Shown here in pieces: positions 24,101 to 35,553 of a stretch of DNA of 64,000 bases (the stretch's first letter is position 1; each line of letters starts with the position of its first letter). The notes under the pieces were generated by a model that was given only the letters and a program-made list of their open reading frames with translations, did not search any database and was not told where the DNA came from. The position numbers and the translations under genes were made by a program. This stretch comes from Oscheius tipulae. Lineage: Eukaryota; Nematoda; Chromadorea; Rhabditida; Rhabditidae. The stretch covers positions 6,510,001-6,574,000 of the forward strand of contig JASJZH010000006.1 in assembly GCA_037178975.1 (NCBI GenBank). Reading direction: 5' to 3'.

Positions 24101-27100
24101 GGGTCTGATTTCTCCGCCTCCACATCACGACATCTACAGTATCGAAGATCTCGCTCAGGTGCGTATCGGGCAAAAGTTAGTAACATAATTCATTTTAGTT
24201 AATCTATGATCTGAAGTGCGCCAATCCTTGTGCTAGAGTGAGCGTCAAGCTCGTTTCGGAGGCTGGAGTAGGCATTATTGCGTCCGGAGTAGTGAAGGGA
24301 AATGCTGATCATCTGACTATTTCCGGACATGATGGAGGAACTGGCGCATCAAGGTAGGGTTTATTTATAATTATCTAGTAAACATGCATAATAGCTGGAC
24401 TGGAATCAAGCACGCCGGACTGCCATGGGAGCTGGGAATAGCCGAAACTCACCAGGTTCTGACCATGAACAACTTAAGAAGTCGAGTTGTTTTGCAAGCG
24501 GATGGACAGATTCGAACTGGTAAAGTGAAACTGGAGATAACTACTGAAAGTAATTTCAGGACGTGATGTGATGATCGCTGCTCTCCTGGGAGCTGATGAG
24601 TTTGGCATGTCGACTGCACCGCTCATTGTGCTCGGATGTACCATGATGAGAAAGTGTCATCTGAACACCTGTCCTGTGGGAATTGCGACCCAGGATCCAG
24701 AGCTGAGAGCAAAGTTCGAAGGAAAGGCCGAGCATGTTGTCAACTACATGTTCATGGTAGCCGAGGAAGTTCGATACTTTATGTCGAAGCTGGGATTGAG
24801 AAAGCTCTCCGATGCTGTTGGACGTACAGACCTGCTGTATGCGAACCCCAATCCAGTCAACAAGAAGGCCACCATGCTCGAGTTTGGATCAATCCTCAAG
24901 AATGTCCATCATATGTACCCCGAAGTGTCCACAGAAGGAGGAACTGTCAAACAGGTTACAAGAAAGTGACCCAATAATGAAATTTCCAGACAATCGAGAT
25001 TGGAGATCTGGAAAAAGAGATTCTGACACAGTTGGACAGCGTTTTCACTGACAAGGGGAAGCATAAGCGCTTCGAAAACAAAACGATTACTAATCTGGAC
25101 AGAGCCTTTGGAGCAAGGATCAGCTATGAGGTTCGGCCCAACTAATTGAATGACCTTAAGTGGCCCATTGCAGATCTCCAAGCGCTACGACGAAGAAGGC
25201 CTCAGTGACACGCGCTCCATCTACATTGACCTCAAGGGCTCGGCTGGACAATCCTTCTGTGCTTTCCTGGCCAAGGGTGTGACCGTGAATCTCGAGGGAG
25301 ATGCAAACGATTATGTGGGAAAATGTCTTTCTGGTGGTCACATCGTCGTCTACCCCCACAAGAGCTCTATCTTCAAATCTGAGGAGAACTCGGTCATTGG
25401 AAATGTTGCCCTCTATGGAGCTACCAGCGGAGAATGCTGGTTCCGAGGAGTTGCTGGAGAACGTTTCGCTGTCCGTAACTCTGGGGCCACGGCTGTAGTT
25501 GAATCTGTTGGAGATCATGGTTGCGAGTACATGACCGGCGGTCGAGTCATCGTCCTTGGAGATGTTGGACGCAACTTCGCCGCAGCCATGAGTGGAGGAA
25601 TCGCCTACATCTTCAACAAGTTTGAAATCTGTTTGACTTATAAAATTAGACATTTCAGCAACGACTATACAATTGGCCGCATCAACACTGCTACTGTTGA
25701 TCTGGACGAGCCAACTGAGGACGATCTCATCTGGGTCTACGAAAAGATTACTAAGTTCATCGAGTTGACTGGCTCCGAACTTGGCAAGTTCATATTGGAA
25801 AATTGGCAGACTGTTCACGGAAAGCTCGTCAAGGTCTTCCCCAAGGATTACAAGAGAGTGTTGGAAGAGGCTGAGGCTGAAAAGAAGAAGCAAGAAGAAG
25901 AACAGAAACTGTCTGTTAAGGATGGCCACACCAGAACTAGAACCCTCTCCATGGACATGCAGATCGCCCCGACGATCCATCTGAAGCACAAAAAGAAGGA
26001 TCTAACCAAGAGAAAACTCAGCGTGAGTAGTTTTTCACTTCATTTTTATTGCTGAGAACAACTTTGCAGAAAGATGATGTTCAGCTAGCTGTTCCAAAGG
26101 TTAATGCTTGAATTAGAAAGTGACGTTACTAAACGTATAACCATCTGTACTTTGTTCAAAACATGCATGGGCGTTTTTCTATAAATGCAGCTTTTGCAAA
26201 CAAATGTAGTTGCAGATAGGACATCGTTCTCGCAAATTGTCCAAGACCATCCGTCCACAAGATATTGTCGGTTTCGAGGGAGAGGAAGATCTACAGGAAG
26301 CCATCGAGCTCGAGGATGGGGACAAGCAGTCTGGCAATGAGAGCAACTCCGATGACGAGGTCGGTTAAAATCAGTAAAGGTTATAATTTTAAATTTCAGT
26401 TCAACTCCCCCCGTCACATCGACATTGAAAACATGCCTGTTCCTGGTCACTTGCTCAAAAAGGACGAGCCATTGGACAAACTCCGCGGATTTGTCAAGTA
26501 CCAGCGACAGAAGCAGATCTACCGTCCCGCCGAGGAGCGTTTGAAGGATTGGGATGAGGTCTATGATTTTGAGGCTATTAGAAAGAACATTCGCGAGCAA
26601 GCAGCCAGGTTGGTACTTACAATTTTTATTCACGAAGTTCTCTAAGATGTATGGACTGCGGTATTCCATTCTGTCAAGGGCATACTGGATGCCCTCTTGG
26701 CAACATTATTCCCAAGTGGAACGACTTTGTGTTCAAGAAGAACTGGCGTCAAGCTCTCGAGCAGCTTCTCCAGACCAACAACTTCCCAGAGTTTACTGGA
26801 CGTGTTTGCCCGGCTCCTTGCGAGGTATGCTCTTTTTCTTCGTCTCTGAAGTTTCGTTCAGGGAGCCTGCTGTCTTGGAATCGGAGCTCCCGCTGTTACT
26901 ATCAAGTCGATTGAGTGTGCCATCATTGACTATGCATTCATGCAAGGATGGATTAAGGCCCAAAAGCCTGCGGAAAACACTGGAAAGAGAATCGCCATCA
27001 TTGGGTCGGGACCGTCTGGTCTCGCTGCTGCAGCACAACTCATCAAAGTTGGACATACTGTCGTTGTCTACGAAAGGAAGAACAGAGTTGGAGGACTTCT

Positions 27101-28186
27101 TCGGTATAACCGTTTTGCATGCTTGATTTTACTATCGGTTCAGATATGGAATACCTACCATGAAGCTGGACAAGTTTGTGGTTGATCGCCGTGTGAGGCT
27201 TCTTGAAGACGAAGGAGTCCGTTTCCTCACAAGTACCGAGATTGGAAAGGACGTTCCAGCCGATTTTCTTCTGAAGGAAAACGATGCTATCATCGTCTGT
27301 ACCGGATCGACCACCGCTCGTGATCTCCCTGTCGAAGGACGTGATGCCAAAGGAATCTGCTTCGCCATGGAATTCCTGGAGAAGAGTCAGAAGAAGAGAG
27401 CTGGTGATAACATCGCTTGGGAGGGACTGGATCCAAAAGACAAAAGAGTTGTCATCCTCGGAGGAGGCGACACAGCTACTGACTGCATCGGAACCAGCCT
27501 TCGTCTTGGAGCCAAGACCATCAGAGCTTTCGAGATCATGCCTGCTCACGGCGAGAACAGGAAGCCTACCAACCCATGGCCCGAATGGCCGTGGATCTTC
27601 CGTGTAGACTACGGTCATGAAGAGGCCAAGATCAAGAATGGGGAAGATCCGAGAACTTATGCCATCTCGACCAAAGTAAGAACTTATAGTTTTAACTCAA
27701 AGTAAATTCAGTCGTTCTCAACGGCCACGAACTCTGCCGGCATCAAGGTTGTAACTGGACTGAATATTGTCCAAGTGGAATGGGTGGATGAGAATGGACA
27801 GAGGAAGATGAAGGAAGTGCCAGGAAGTGAGGAGACCATCGGCTGTGATCTCTGCATCATTGCAATGGGATTCGTTGGTCCCGAGAAAGTAACATACAAA
27901 AGCTTCATTCAAAAACATCATTTAGACTGTTATCGACCAGTTGGGACTGAACCTCGATCCCAGATCTAACATTCTGACCCCGAAGGATAAGTACAACTCC
28001 TCGAAGGCGAAGGTCTTCGCTGCTGGAGACTGTCGCCGTGGTCAATCTCTCGTAGTCTGGGCCATTCACGAAGGAAGACAGGCTGCTCGTGAAGTTGACG
28101 AGTTCCTGGTAGGCAAGACGACCCTGGCCGGCCCTGGAGGAATCGTCACTGCTTCGATTAGTCACAAGAACGCCAAAAGGTTCTAA
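15136..28186 (+). CDS. Glutamate synthase, NADH-dependent, fused large and small subunits (C. elegans W07E11.1 type)
   Basis: The enzyme moves the amide nitrogen of glutamine to 2-oxoglutarate, giving two glutamates, with NAD(P)H as reductant. About 30 exons join in phase into a protein of roughly 2,100-2,200 residues, the usual size for eukaryotic fused GOGAT. The start [15 protein letters not shown] follows a TTTTCAG acceptor and leaves a propeptide ending before Cys26 (RDACGVGFV), the class II amidotransferase nucleophile. The FMN domain shows [20 protein letters not shown] and TGEGGE. The 3Fe-4S cysteines lie in [15 protein letters not shown]. The GXGXG beta-helix domain spans about 25174-25620. 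A charged linker (about 25850-26390) leads to the small-subunit part: 4Fe-4S cysteines in [19 protein letters not shown], the FAD Rossmann motif [13 protein letters not shown] and the NAD(P)H motif [11 protein letters not shown]. Stop at 28184-28186. The intron from about 16590 to 20696 carries three flp genes antisense and a foldback repeat. Confidence 0.95.
16682..16915 (-). CDS. flp-28: flp-28-type neuropeptide precursor ([14 protein letters not shown])
   Basis: Minus strand, inside the large glutamate synthase intron. The start at 16915 gives [23 protein letters not shown], a strong signal peptide. It is followed directly by [12 protein letters not shown], a single FMRFamide-like peptide with a GKR amidation/cleavage site. 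From memory, C. elegans FLP-28 encodes APNRVLMRFamide, which differs here by one conservative residue. The rest ([19 protein letters not shown]) may be a C-terminal spacer. The frame stays open to a stop at 16682, but a GTGGGT donor inside it could end the exon earlier, so the C-terminus is uncertain. An upstream in-frame Met exists but would place sequence ahead of the signal peptide. Confidence 0.88.
   Translation of the reverse strand: MLNIRFLLALLVVLVACSTVSLAAPNRILMRFGKRAVGGIPVHLGGEYVPVDYIGWVFWTNVRSAIFSLPYGPDNDF
17829..18562. mobile_element. Foldback / MITE-like element with 148 bp inverted arms
   Basis: The left arm (17829 to about 17976) and right arm (about 18415-18562) are inverted copies with about three mismatches by eye. 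Each is built from a repeating unit like AGTTCAAACTGTT interspersed with the palindrome GAACTAGTTC. Outer ends are TATATATG...CATATATA, consistent with insertion at TA-rich sequence. The ~440 bp interior also carries diverged inverted segments: CAGCATTTTGACAC near 18068 mirrors GTGTCAAAATGCTG near 18303. There is no transposase frame; a 95-codon minus-strand frame inside shows no domain. It is non-autonomous and lies between flp-28 and flp-3. Confidence 0.85.
19142..19602 (-). CDS. flp-3: flp-3-type neuropeptide precursor, five (A/D)PLGTMRFa or [10 protein letters not shown] copies
   Basis: Minus strand, inside the glutamate synthase intron. The start at 19602 encodes the signal peptide [19 protein letters not shown], with a GTACAG donor after it. 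Further exons join in phase and encode [11 protein letters not shown] three times, then [12 protein letters not shown], then [14 protein letters not shown]. Acidic spacers ([20 protein letters not shown]) separate the early copies. From memory, the (X)PLGTMRFamide/(X)PFGTMRFamide signature is that of C. elegans FLP-3, which has about ten copies; here there are five, so the precursor is shorter. The last copy ends GK before the stop and lacks the usual Arg, which still permits amidation. Stop at 19142-19144. Confidence 0.93.
20325..20605 (-). CDS. flp-2: flp-2-type neuropeptide precursor ([13 protein letters not shown], SPREPIRFamide)
   Basis: Minus strand, about 90 bp before the next glutamate synthase exon. 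Three exons: signal peptide [18 protein letters not shown], then a middle exon with [18 protein letters not shown] and the start of [11 protein letters not shown], and a last exon completing [16 protein letters not shown]. The second peptide is split by an intron within its RF motif, and the phase is kept. From memory, C. elegans FLP-2 encodes SPREPIRFamide and LRGEPIRFamide, so the assignment is firm. Two amidated peptides are predicted. Confidence 0.94.
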
Positions 28187-28228
28187 AAAGTAGAACTTGT
28201 AGCCAGTTGTATACAGGTGTTTTGTATC

Positions 28229-28234
28229 AATAAA
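28229..28234 (+). terminator. Poly(A) signal of glutamate synthase
   Basis: AATAAA lies 43 bp past the glutamate synthase stop codon, a normal spacing for a nematode 3' end. The next gene on the other strand ends only about 120 bp further on, so the two are convergent. Confidence 0.65.
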
Positions 28235-28354
28235 TATAATACATCACAAACGTGGTAAATCACAAAGCAGGACTAGTTATTTGTTTTTCAAAAATTGATA
28301 TGTAGAGTGAAAATGGGTAAGGAGCAATTCGGCTTCCTAATACGGTTGGGCTGG

Positions 28355-29643
28355 CTAGAACAGAATGATAACCGAGAAAAGCAGTAACGCTGTTAGAGTA
28401 AGATCTTTAGGCGTTGGTCTCGCTGACGATCTGATCAATCGGGCCCGTTTCCACTCATCCCAAGCAAGCTCGTTTTGCTGAGGAGATGTAGGCTCTAGGT
28501 GAGTGCAGTCGATGCCACAGAGGGTGTTGAACTGCATTCTTTCGCAGAGACATTTTGTAACTATTGACTGAAAAACGTAGTATTAAAGAGGAAGAGACAG
28601 CAGAGATTCTCTGAGCTGGTCGTTTACTCAACATTAAAAAAAGCACATTTCCACGAAGTTCAGTCTATGTGAAAAGGCAAAGCGCGTTCATTTCGGGTTT
28701 GTACACACACGCTTTTAACCGTTTCAGATATATCAGGGATTGCAAGCCATTATGACAAAAACGCTTATGGTTTTGTTGCTCTTGTTCAAACAGAGTGTGT
28801 TGAACGGCATTCTTTCGCAGAGACAATATCAGGTAAACTCACGTGGTAGCAGTGTGCTTGATGAAGTGAATAGAGTTCGGAGAGTATGGAACGAACTACT
28901 AGGCACTCTCTTTCTGTGTCTGTCTCCGTATATGCCATCAACTTCTTTGACGTATCGAGTTTAATTCTGAAGCTGATACCTTTAACAAATAATTCAATTT
29001 TTCACCTGAGCAATCGATGTCTATCGTAACTAATGTACCCGGACGTTGGTTTCATGTGCTCTTCGCATTGCGCAATAATGTTGTGGACATGATCAGACGA
29101 ACAGTTTTTGAATCGGCTCAAAGAACATTGTAATTGTAGATATCCTAATGAATTGATGATACTTTGTCCGTTCATTGATTCCCGGGGCCGGACTACCGGA
29201 ACCACCTAAAAAGACAATTAATAAGGGATTAAAGGCGAAAATTATACCCCTTCTACCGCTCGATTAGTCTTTCTTTTCCTAGAGCATGTTGACAGCGTCG
29301 TTTTCCAACCATACTGAGCAAATTGGCCAACGGCTACGGGTTTACATTTTCCTACTCTCGCTTCGAAACATTCATCCAAAAACTGAAAACGTTGTTTTGT
29401 AAAAGTTGTTCAAATGTACTGTGTAGTGAACGCATCTGAAGGTTAAAGCTTCCTCGCTACACGTTTCTTCCATCATTTGAAAAAGCTCAGTGAAACAGGC
29501 AGCTCCGGCTGACCCGTTGCAAGTAGCGTTCCTAAACGTTTTTTGTCATTAAGTTACAAAAACACCTACGGATGGACGTAGGATCTGATTAGGAAAGCAG
29601 ATGCACCGCGTAGAAAATAGGCAAGCAACAGGCCGAAGAACAT
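28355..29643 (-). CDS. Cysteine-rich secreted or GPI-anchored protein, unknown
   Basis: The start at 29643 encodes the signal peptide MFFGLLLAYFLRGASA. Following exons are Cys-rich with helical spacing: CNGSAGAACFTELFQMMEETC, FRCFLDECFEARVGKC, LQLQCSLSRFKNC, CLCERMQFNTLCGIDC. The C-terminus is a short hydrophobic tail (LTLTALLLFSVIILF-stop), as in a GPI-anchor signal or tail anchor. Length is about 230 residues. The cysteine spacing recalls GDNF-receptor/GAS1-type helical domains, but this is only a resemblance. The junction into the last exon does not keep phase with the obvious donor near 29004, so one exon boundary is wrong or an exon is missing. It is convergent with glutamate synthase. 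Confidence 0.55.
28797..28825. repeat. Diverged copy of an exon segment of the neighbouring Cys-rich gene
   Basis: This 29-base stretch matches 28524-28552 with one mismatch (TGAACTGCATTC versus TGAACGGCATTC). The original copy lies in the last exon of the Cys-rich gene. On the minus strand the copy could encode CLCERMPFNTLC, preserving the Cys pattern. It lies in the intron just upstream of that exon. Confidence 0.6.
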
Positions 29644-32600
29644 AGGGAAGCTCACATCCACGGATATTACCTCATATGCAGCGATCTGAAACGAGAGAAC
29701 AAATTCGATAAGGAGGGTTGTGTTGAGGAAGAGGAGGGCCAGAAATAGTGATGCGAGAAAATGACAAAGATGAGGCAAAAGTAGGCGAACAAAAAAGGGA
29801 AGTCCCTCTTCTGTTGGCAGGAAGCAACGGCCAGGACAGCTTGTGAGGATTCAATGCGGGGGAATCACTACTACTCGGCCCAATACAACTAATTATATCT
29901 AAGCAGGATGGCAATATGATTCTTGCGGCGGTAGGATTTCTTGTCTTCAGGGTCAACATGACTTGTATGTCAAACGGATAAGAAGGGTGAAAAGATTGGG
30001 AGCGACTAAGATCAATTGAGTCTTGAGATTTGATCAGATGACCATTTGTGATTCACACATTTTATACAAAAAATGAAGATGATTACGAGGGAGAGAAAAC
30101 TATGAAGCCTAACCTGATGTTGAAAACGGTGAAAATAGTCATATACGATCTGTGAAGCCTTTTTGCAAGAGCTTCGTCTAATCTCTGTAGTATTAAATGA
30201 CATTAGAAACATTGTAATCTATAAGGTGAGAACATTAAGCAATCACTCCTACGTGTTCACAGAAATTGGTGAGCTTATCATGAACCATTGAAGTAAAAAG
30301 ACAAGCCATAACTAAACAGCATTAATTGCACAGGAAAGCTACAGAAACAATAATCAGCGATTTGCAATTACAATCAAGCACGACGAGAGCATCCGGGCAA
30401 AAAGAGACGGATTTCTGGGGGAGTCTAATCCATAAACCTACATCTATTTAAGAAGGCCAGACAAAAAGCTAACGTGCTAAGAAGTGCTGGTCTAAAAAGG
30501 GCAGAAGGACTTCTGAATGTACTTTGAATTTTTGTTTGGCTCATCTGGAAAAACGAGAAACGAGACGTTCTAGACCTGTCTAGTGCTGGTGTTCATCAAA
30601 GTGTCAAATGTTCAAAAGTGTATATCCCCAAAATGTTTACGGTTGCATCAATGTAAAAGAGCCTCAGAGCGCCATTGCCGGAAGAATTGCTAAAAACTTG
30701 GCTGTGTATGTTTTACATGGTGGTCGAGAGATTTCAGGGATTTTATTGGAACTTGCGGTTGTATAGCACTGATTTCGTATCATACACTTATGAATGGGAC
30801 TGATTTTTGACCGCGTTCTCGAACATATCTGTGTTTTTGTTGTAACGAGTAACAGCAAACTGTTGAAACTACAACGATCAGAAAAACAGCAAATGGGAAG
30901 TAGTGGATTAACAATGAGTGATAGAAGACGGCAACGATTAGATGCTTGTGCGTGAATCAATGTGGTAGCTTTGAGATTATCCGAGATTTGCCCTCCTGCC
31001 AGCTGAATCAATTACCTTAATTAACGTGGCCTCCAAAGCAAACTTTAAATTGGTCCAATCAGGTACCGGATTGCATACAAGAGATATATATGGCTCGTCA
31101 GCCCGTCATAGCACAACTAGCTCAAAAGGGTCGGACCAGAGGAATAACTGATGGCGTCCAGAGAATGAGCTAATTCGCATCAGAGTCTTCCTTATCGCGA
31201 GAAAAACTTCGCGGAGTAAATAATGTCATTCACGTGAAACATTCCCACAGATGGGAGTATCGTCTGTGAGCTCGTCTGTGAGCATTTCCAGAGCCTAATT
31301 CTCATGATTCACAGGGTGCAGTACGCAATACGAAAACAAGCTTCGCTCAGGTTCTTGAGACGGAAAGAGGACAATAAATCAGAATAACAAGCTGTCTGTA
31401 CTAATTTCCTTTCCTAGTCTCTGATTAGTCTAAGCCAAATGGTCTGAAAGACTTAAAAGACGTGCCGAAAATGATGGCAGGTGCTCAAGATAAATTGTAG
31501 TGTCGAAAAATTGCCCGTGACTAGTATATTAGACGAGTCTGGGAAGACAAACACAGTCTGATGATGGGTTACGGGGATAAAGCGCTCAGAAGGTATTCTC
31601 CGTGAACGGGGGAACTTTTTCAACAAACGAGGATATGTCCCCAAATATGAGCGAACAAGTTGGCGATTAGGAATCCACGACAAATGAAGGCGGAAAGCAC
31701 CAAATAAATTCAATTATCTCACAAAGACGTCTACATTTTTCGGCAGTAACTATGAGCTGGAGATATCTAAAGCATCAAGCAATTAGGATCTCGGGAGACC
31801 AAGAAAGCTCTTTATTTTTTTCCTCATTTGTCTGAGATACGAGAGTAGGACGAAGTGCGTGAGAGCGGAACATGATCTTCAGTTCCGTGTCATTAACAAA
31901 AACGCTCATACAGAGCATGACATCTTTCCGAAAACATTTGGACCCACTTTAAAATGGAGGAACGAATATGTGAGCAGAATCCGGTGAAACATATTGTCTG
32001 ACATTAATCCCTATTCGAGAAGCATTCCAGAATTGAAAGACGAAAAAACTTGTTTTGGAAGCCATTTGGTAAAAGCAGATTGCATGCGATACTACATTTT
32101 ACGTAAGAGTTTTGGATTCAATTAATTGCTGGCAGGCAAGGAAATGCGTTTTTCGTTTGAAAAAGTAACAGGTGTTTGTGATTTTCTACGCTGAGGCAGA
32201 TACAGCTTTGTTTCATCTGAATTAATTCGACCAGTGCACAATGAAGTCTGAATCAAGCTGTCTCGGGTCTCCGTCTTCAGCCTCAAAGATCCCGCACGAA
32301 CAATTGAATAAACAGAGTCTTTCAAGTTGTTTCTGTTTAAAATATTTGAATTCGGAGATGGTCGAGACCAAAAAGATTCGGTTCTCAAAAAGAATAGAGT
32401 AGGAGGGCAAGACTGCTGGAAATTAATTCATAAGTGTGAGAGCTATAGCACTACTTCGGAAGTACTTTTTTAAACACTTGTTTCTTTGATTCATTATCTT
32501 ATTGTGCTGCGGTGGTACGTTTCACGTTATTTCGTTCTATTGCATGCGATCGCTAAAAGTGCTATTGTTATCAGATCTACTTCTACTGCTTGGAATTTAG

Positions 32601-33048
32601 TTATTCTTCTAAAATATCACTAAATGAATATAACAATTACCCACAACAGTTTGCTATCACATTAACATTGGATCGACACGATCAAGGGGTCTATATGTCA
32701 ATCTTTATAGGTTTTTCTCAACCTATATCAGAGATGAAGTCGGCTCGTGTCAACCTCTACCATAGTCAGTGTTACTCTTCTCCACGTCTAAGCTTGTCTT
32801 GAGTAAAATCACCACTCGTAGCTTTGCATGTAGAACCATACTTTTTGCTGCCCGACGCTCAAAATTGATTGCTCTAGATGTGGTATCGCATCTCTTATCC
32901 ATTCATTCCTTCATCTTGACTTGGTTTTCTCGTTTTTCTTTTTAGTCTGAACGATTGGTTGATGGCATTTTATCTCTTCATTCCATCCTTTCAAAGTTGC
33001 CTCAAAAGCAGAAATGATAAATTTTGGTTTTTGGTTTTTTTTTTCAAG
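29644..33048. other. Long stretch without a supported gene
   Basis: About 3.4 kb of AT-rich sequence with only short, domain-free open frames on both strands. A small local duplication (CGTCTGTGAGCT then CGTCTGTGAGCA) sits near 31263. I see no RNA gene. The right part may contain 5' exons or the promoter of the orphan gene at 33 kb. Confidence 0.35.
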
Positions 33049-33769
33049 ATTTACGATTTGAGCGGGTTTTCTTTGAAGGATGCTGTTCACGACTTCGATC
33101 TTCAGCCCTATAACAAACATGGAATTGATGGACAACCTCACAAGATGTTCTTGGATGCTAGGAGCGAATTTGTTAGACAGGTCGAGGTGAGAAAGGTGAG
33201 AACATTTTAGTTTCGTGAAAAAAGAAAGAGTTTAGAAATACGGTGCTCCAATTTTTTGTGAAAAGTGCGAGAGACTTTGTGACGATATCCTATTCCACTG
33301 AGTTACAGGGAGTTAAAGACTATTATGCAAGTGTTATGAAAAAGTCAGAATTACGAGCATTTTAAGATTCTAAACTCTTTGCTCACTTAATCTTTTACTT
33401 TTGCTCTCCGACATACATTGAAGATCTTGAGTCGAATGCAGAGTTTCAGGGGTCATCATCAATGTGGAAATAAATCTCCGAAGAAACCGAAAACATTCGA
33501 ATCGCTTCTCAGGAGTTAGTTGAGTTGGTCAAGGAGCAGTCTTCAAATATTTTTACAGAAGAAAGCAAAGGTAGAGAAGAAAAAGATACGAAAGCTGAAA
33601 AGCACTGTCGTTGAACAAAGAGACCTTGATCTGTAAACTAACCTACCAGCTGGATTTTCGGAGAATCAAGAAGAGGGGAAAGTTGATCCAAGATTTAATG
33701 CATCAAGTGGTCGAGAAGACGGCAAAGATGGAAAAACTTGAGATTGCATTGAGGGTCAAGAAAATTTAA
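33049..33769 (+). CDS. Possible orphan gene fragment, basic coiled-coil C-terminus
   Basis: A first exon (about 33049-33187) after a TTTTTTCAAG acceptor encodes LSGFSLKDAVHDFDLQPYN and KMFLDARSEFVRQVE. It ends at GTGAGA in phase 0. A second begins after TTTTTACAG near 33558 with KKAKVEKKKIRKLKS. It either stops at 33635 or splices via GTAGAG to LDFRRIKKRGKLIQDLMHQV and stops near 33769. Both options keep phase. It is rich in Lys and Glu. I do not recognise it; no start codon exon was found, and it could be a degenerate gene. Confidence 0.3.
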
Positions 33770-34764
33770 CATTCCAAGTTTTACTGAATTTGTTTAGAGG
33801 TGACAAATGCCTTGTATCAGAACCTGCTCTTGATTCAATTTCCAAGAATAACCCACCTATGAAAAAGGTAAGGTAGTCAAACAGTAATCCAAAGTATTGT
33901 AGAAAAGGTTCCTGTCAAGGCAATATCTAATCCCTCTTCTACATGTGCTTTTACTCTACTATAGTTGTGGAAGTAAACCTTGGAATGTTGTGTCTTTCGC
34001 TTCTTCTCGGGTTACAACATAAAGTCGAAGAGCAGGATGAAGAAACGATCTCTCTTGATTAAATTGGGTCACACTATCTATGCAGTTCAATGCACAGAAA
34101 GCAAAAACAATATATATTATAGGTTTATTCCCGCCCATCTGGGTGTTTTCACTGAAGAGGATGATGCTTTTCGAATGGGCTGTGGGCAACCGGGCCTCGT
34201 AAACGGTACAGCCGCACTACGCAGTCACTTGTAAAGCTTGTGCTGTGCGATACAGCTGTGAAATGAACCAAGAAAAACGTAAAGGACTGAAACACTTGAA
34301 AAACACAGGCTGGAAAACATATTCATATGTACAGTTACACGTGATTTCGCCACTGCGCAGATTACAACAGTCTTTGAAAAAGTAACCATGAGTCAGATTA
34401 CAAGTAATAATTCTTCTTAGTTGTAATGCTATTAGGATCACGTGCAAATAAATTAAATGAGATGAAAGAAATCAAAAGCATTTTCCTCGCACTACAACTT
34501 TGAAATACATGTCTTTGTAGCTTGTATGGTGTACGAGAGTGAAATCTCAGGGCCTAAATCAATTGTTTTCAAAATTGGATTCAGTATTGATCAAAAATTT
34601 AGTGACAATTTGAACACACTGCTGTTTCAAGTCACATTGCTGGTTTTCAAAATGGTAGTACAATTGAGAAGAGGTATATATGAAAAGGAAACATAACAGT
34701 CGACAAGCAGGTAATCTTGAACAGGATCTCGACAAAAAAACTAACAACATCGTAACAAACAAGA
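33770..34764. other. Intergenic stretch, no supported gene
   Basis: About 1 kb with short frames only (33980-34234 is the longest on +), none with recognisable features. The right end is the 3' flank of the small membrane-protein gene. Confidence 0.35.
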
Positions 34765-35109
34765 TTAGTCGAAATCGTTTTGGAGCGGTTGATGTGCTGC
34801 CTGTTCTCCTCTGACCCGAGCCGCAAGGTTTTGAATTTGATCGCGGAGAATATGTCTGTTCCAAACGCAAACTGTGACGATATTGGAAATGAAGAGAAGA
34901 CAAACAATGAATCCCAAAACCTGTAAAAGAAGCAGCATCTTGGTTAAAAAACGAGTGCTTACCGTCGATAAGGTATGGCAGTTGTGTAGATTGTGAGCAC
35001 AGTTTTTGGAAGCATCCAAATCGGAGACGAGATTCGTTACATTTTTATTGGATAAGACATTGGCAGAGGTGTTAGCAAGAATTAGGAATAAGAGGGCAGC
35101 GGAACGCAT
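34765..35109 (-). CDS. Small single-pass membrane protein, tandem paralogue A
   Basis: The start at 35109 gives the signal peptide MRSAALLFLILANTSANVLS. A short ectodomain ends NCAHNLHNCHTLST. A phase 0 intron (GTAAGC...TTTTACAG) leads to VLGFIVCLLFISNIVTVCVW, a membrane segment, and a cytoplasmic tail rich in Arg, Gln and Asn. The product is about 95 residues with stop at 34765. The next gene at 35554-36067 has the same two-exon plan and the same intron position and phase. I do not recognise the family. Confidence 0.72.
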   Translation of the reverse strand: MRSAALLFLILANTSANVLSNKNVTNLVSDLDASKNCAHNLHNCHTLSTVSTRFLTKMLLLLQVLGFIVCLLFISNIVTVCVWNRHILRDQIQNLAARVRGEQAAHQPLQNDFD

Positions 35110-35553
35110 GTTGTGTTGAATGAGCAGTGAGAAAACTAAAGTAAACCTGGCGATTGATTTGGCAGGCCGCAGTGAATCAGACTTACTAGATAAGCGTATC
35201 GGCAAAAAACAAGTTTCATAAGTTCGCCCCGTTGCTAGGCTATCCAAAGGTGAGCTACAATTTTCTCGTGGCCGTGTCGTGAGAGCCATCGATCGCCGGC
35301 TAAATGATCGCTCAAAGTTGTAAATCTGATAGCCAAGCGAACTTGAACTTAAGCGCTTCTCTCAAAAAAAAATACATCAAAGTTGCTCACTGAGATTTAT
35401 TGGACCATGAGATATCATAAAAGGAGATTAAACCGACTGAGGAACCGTATGAGATGAGAAAAATACAGGGAGGAGACAATCTAACCGCTGTGGACCCTTT
35501 AGAATTACAAGTGGAAGAGGGGAAGCTAAGGTTAACGCTGAATCACAAACAGG

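Noticed and set aside
25156-25989. 277-codon open frame on the minus strand
   Set aside because: It is antisense to conserved glutamate synthase exons; the sense frame has the family motifs, so this is a shadow.
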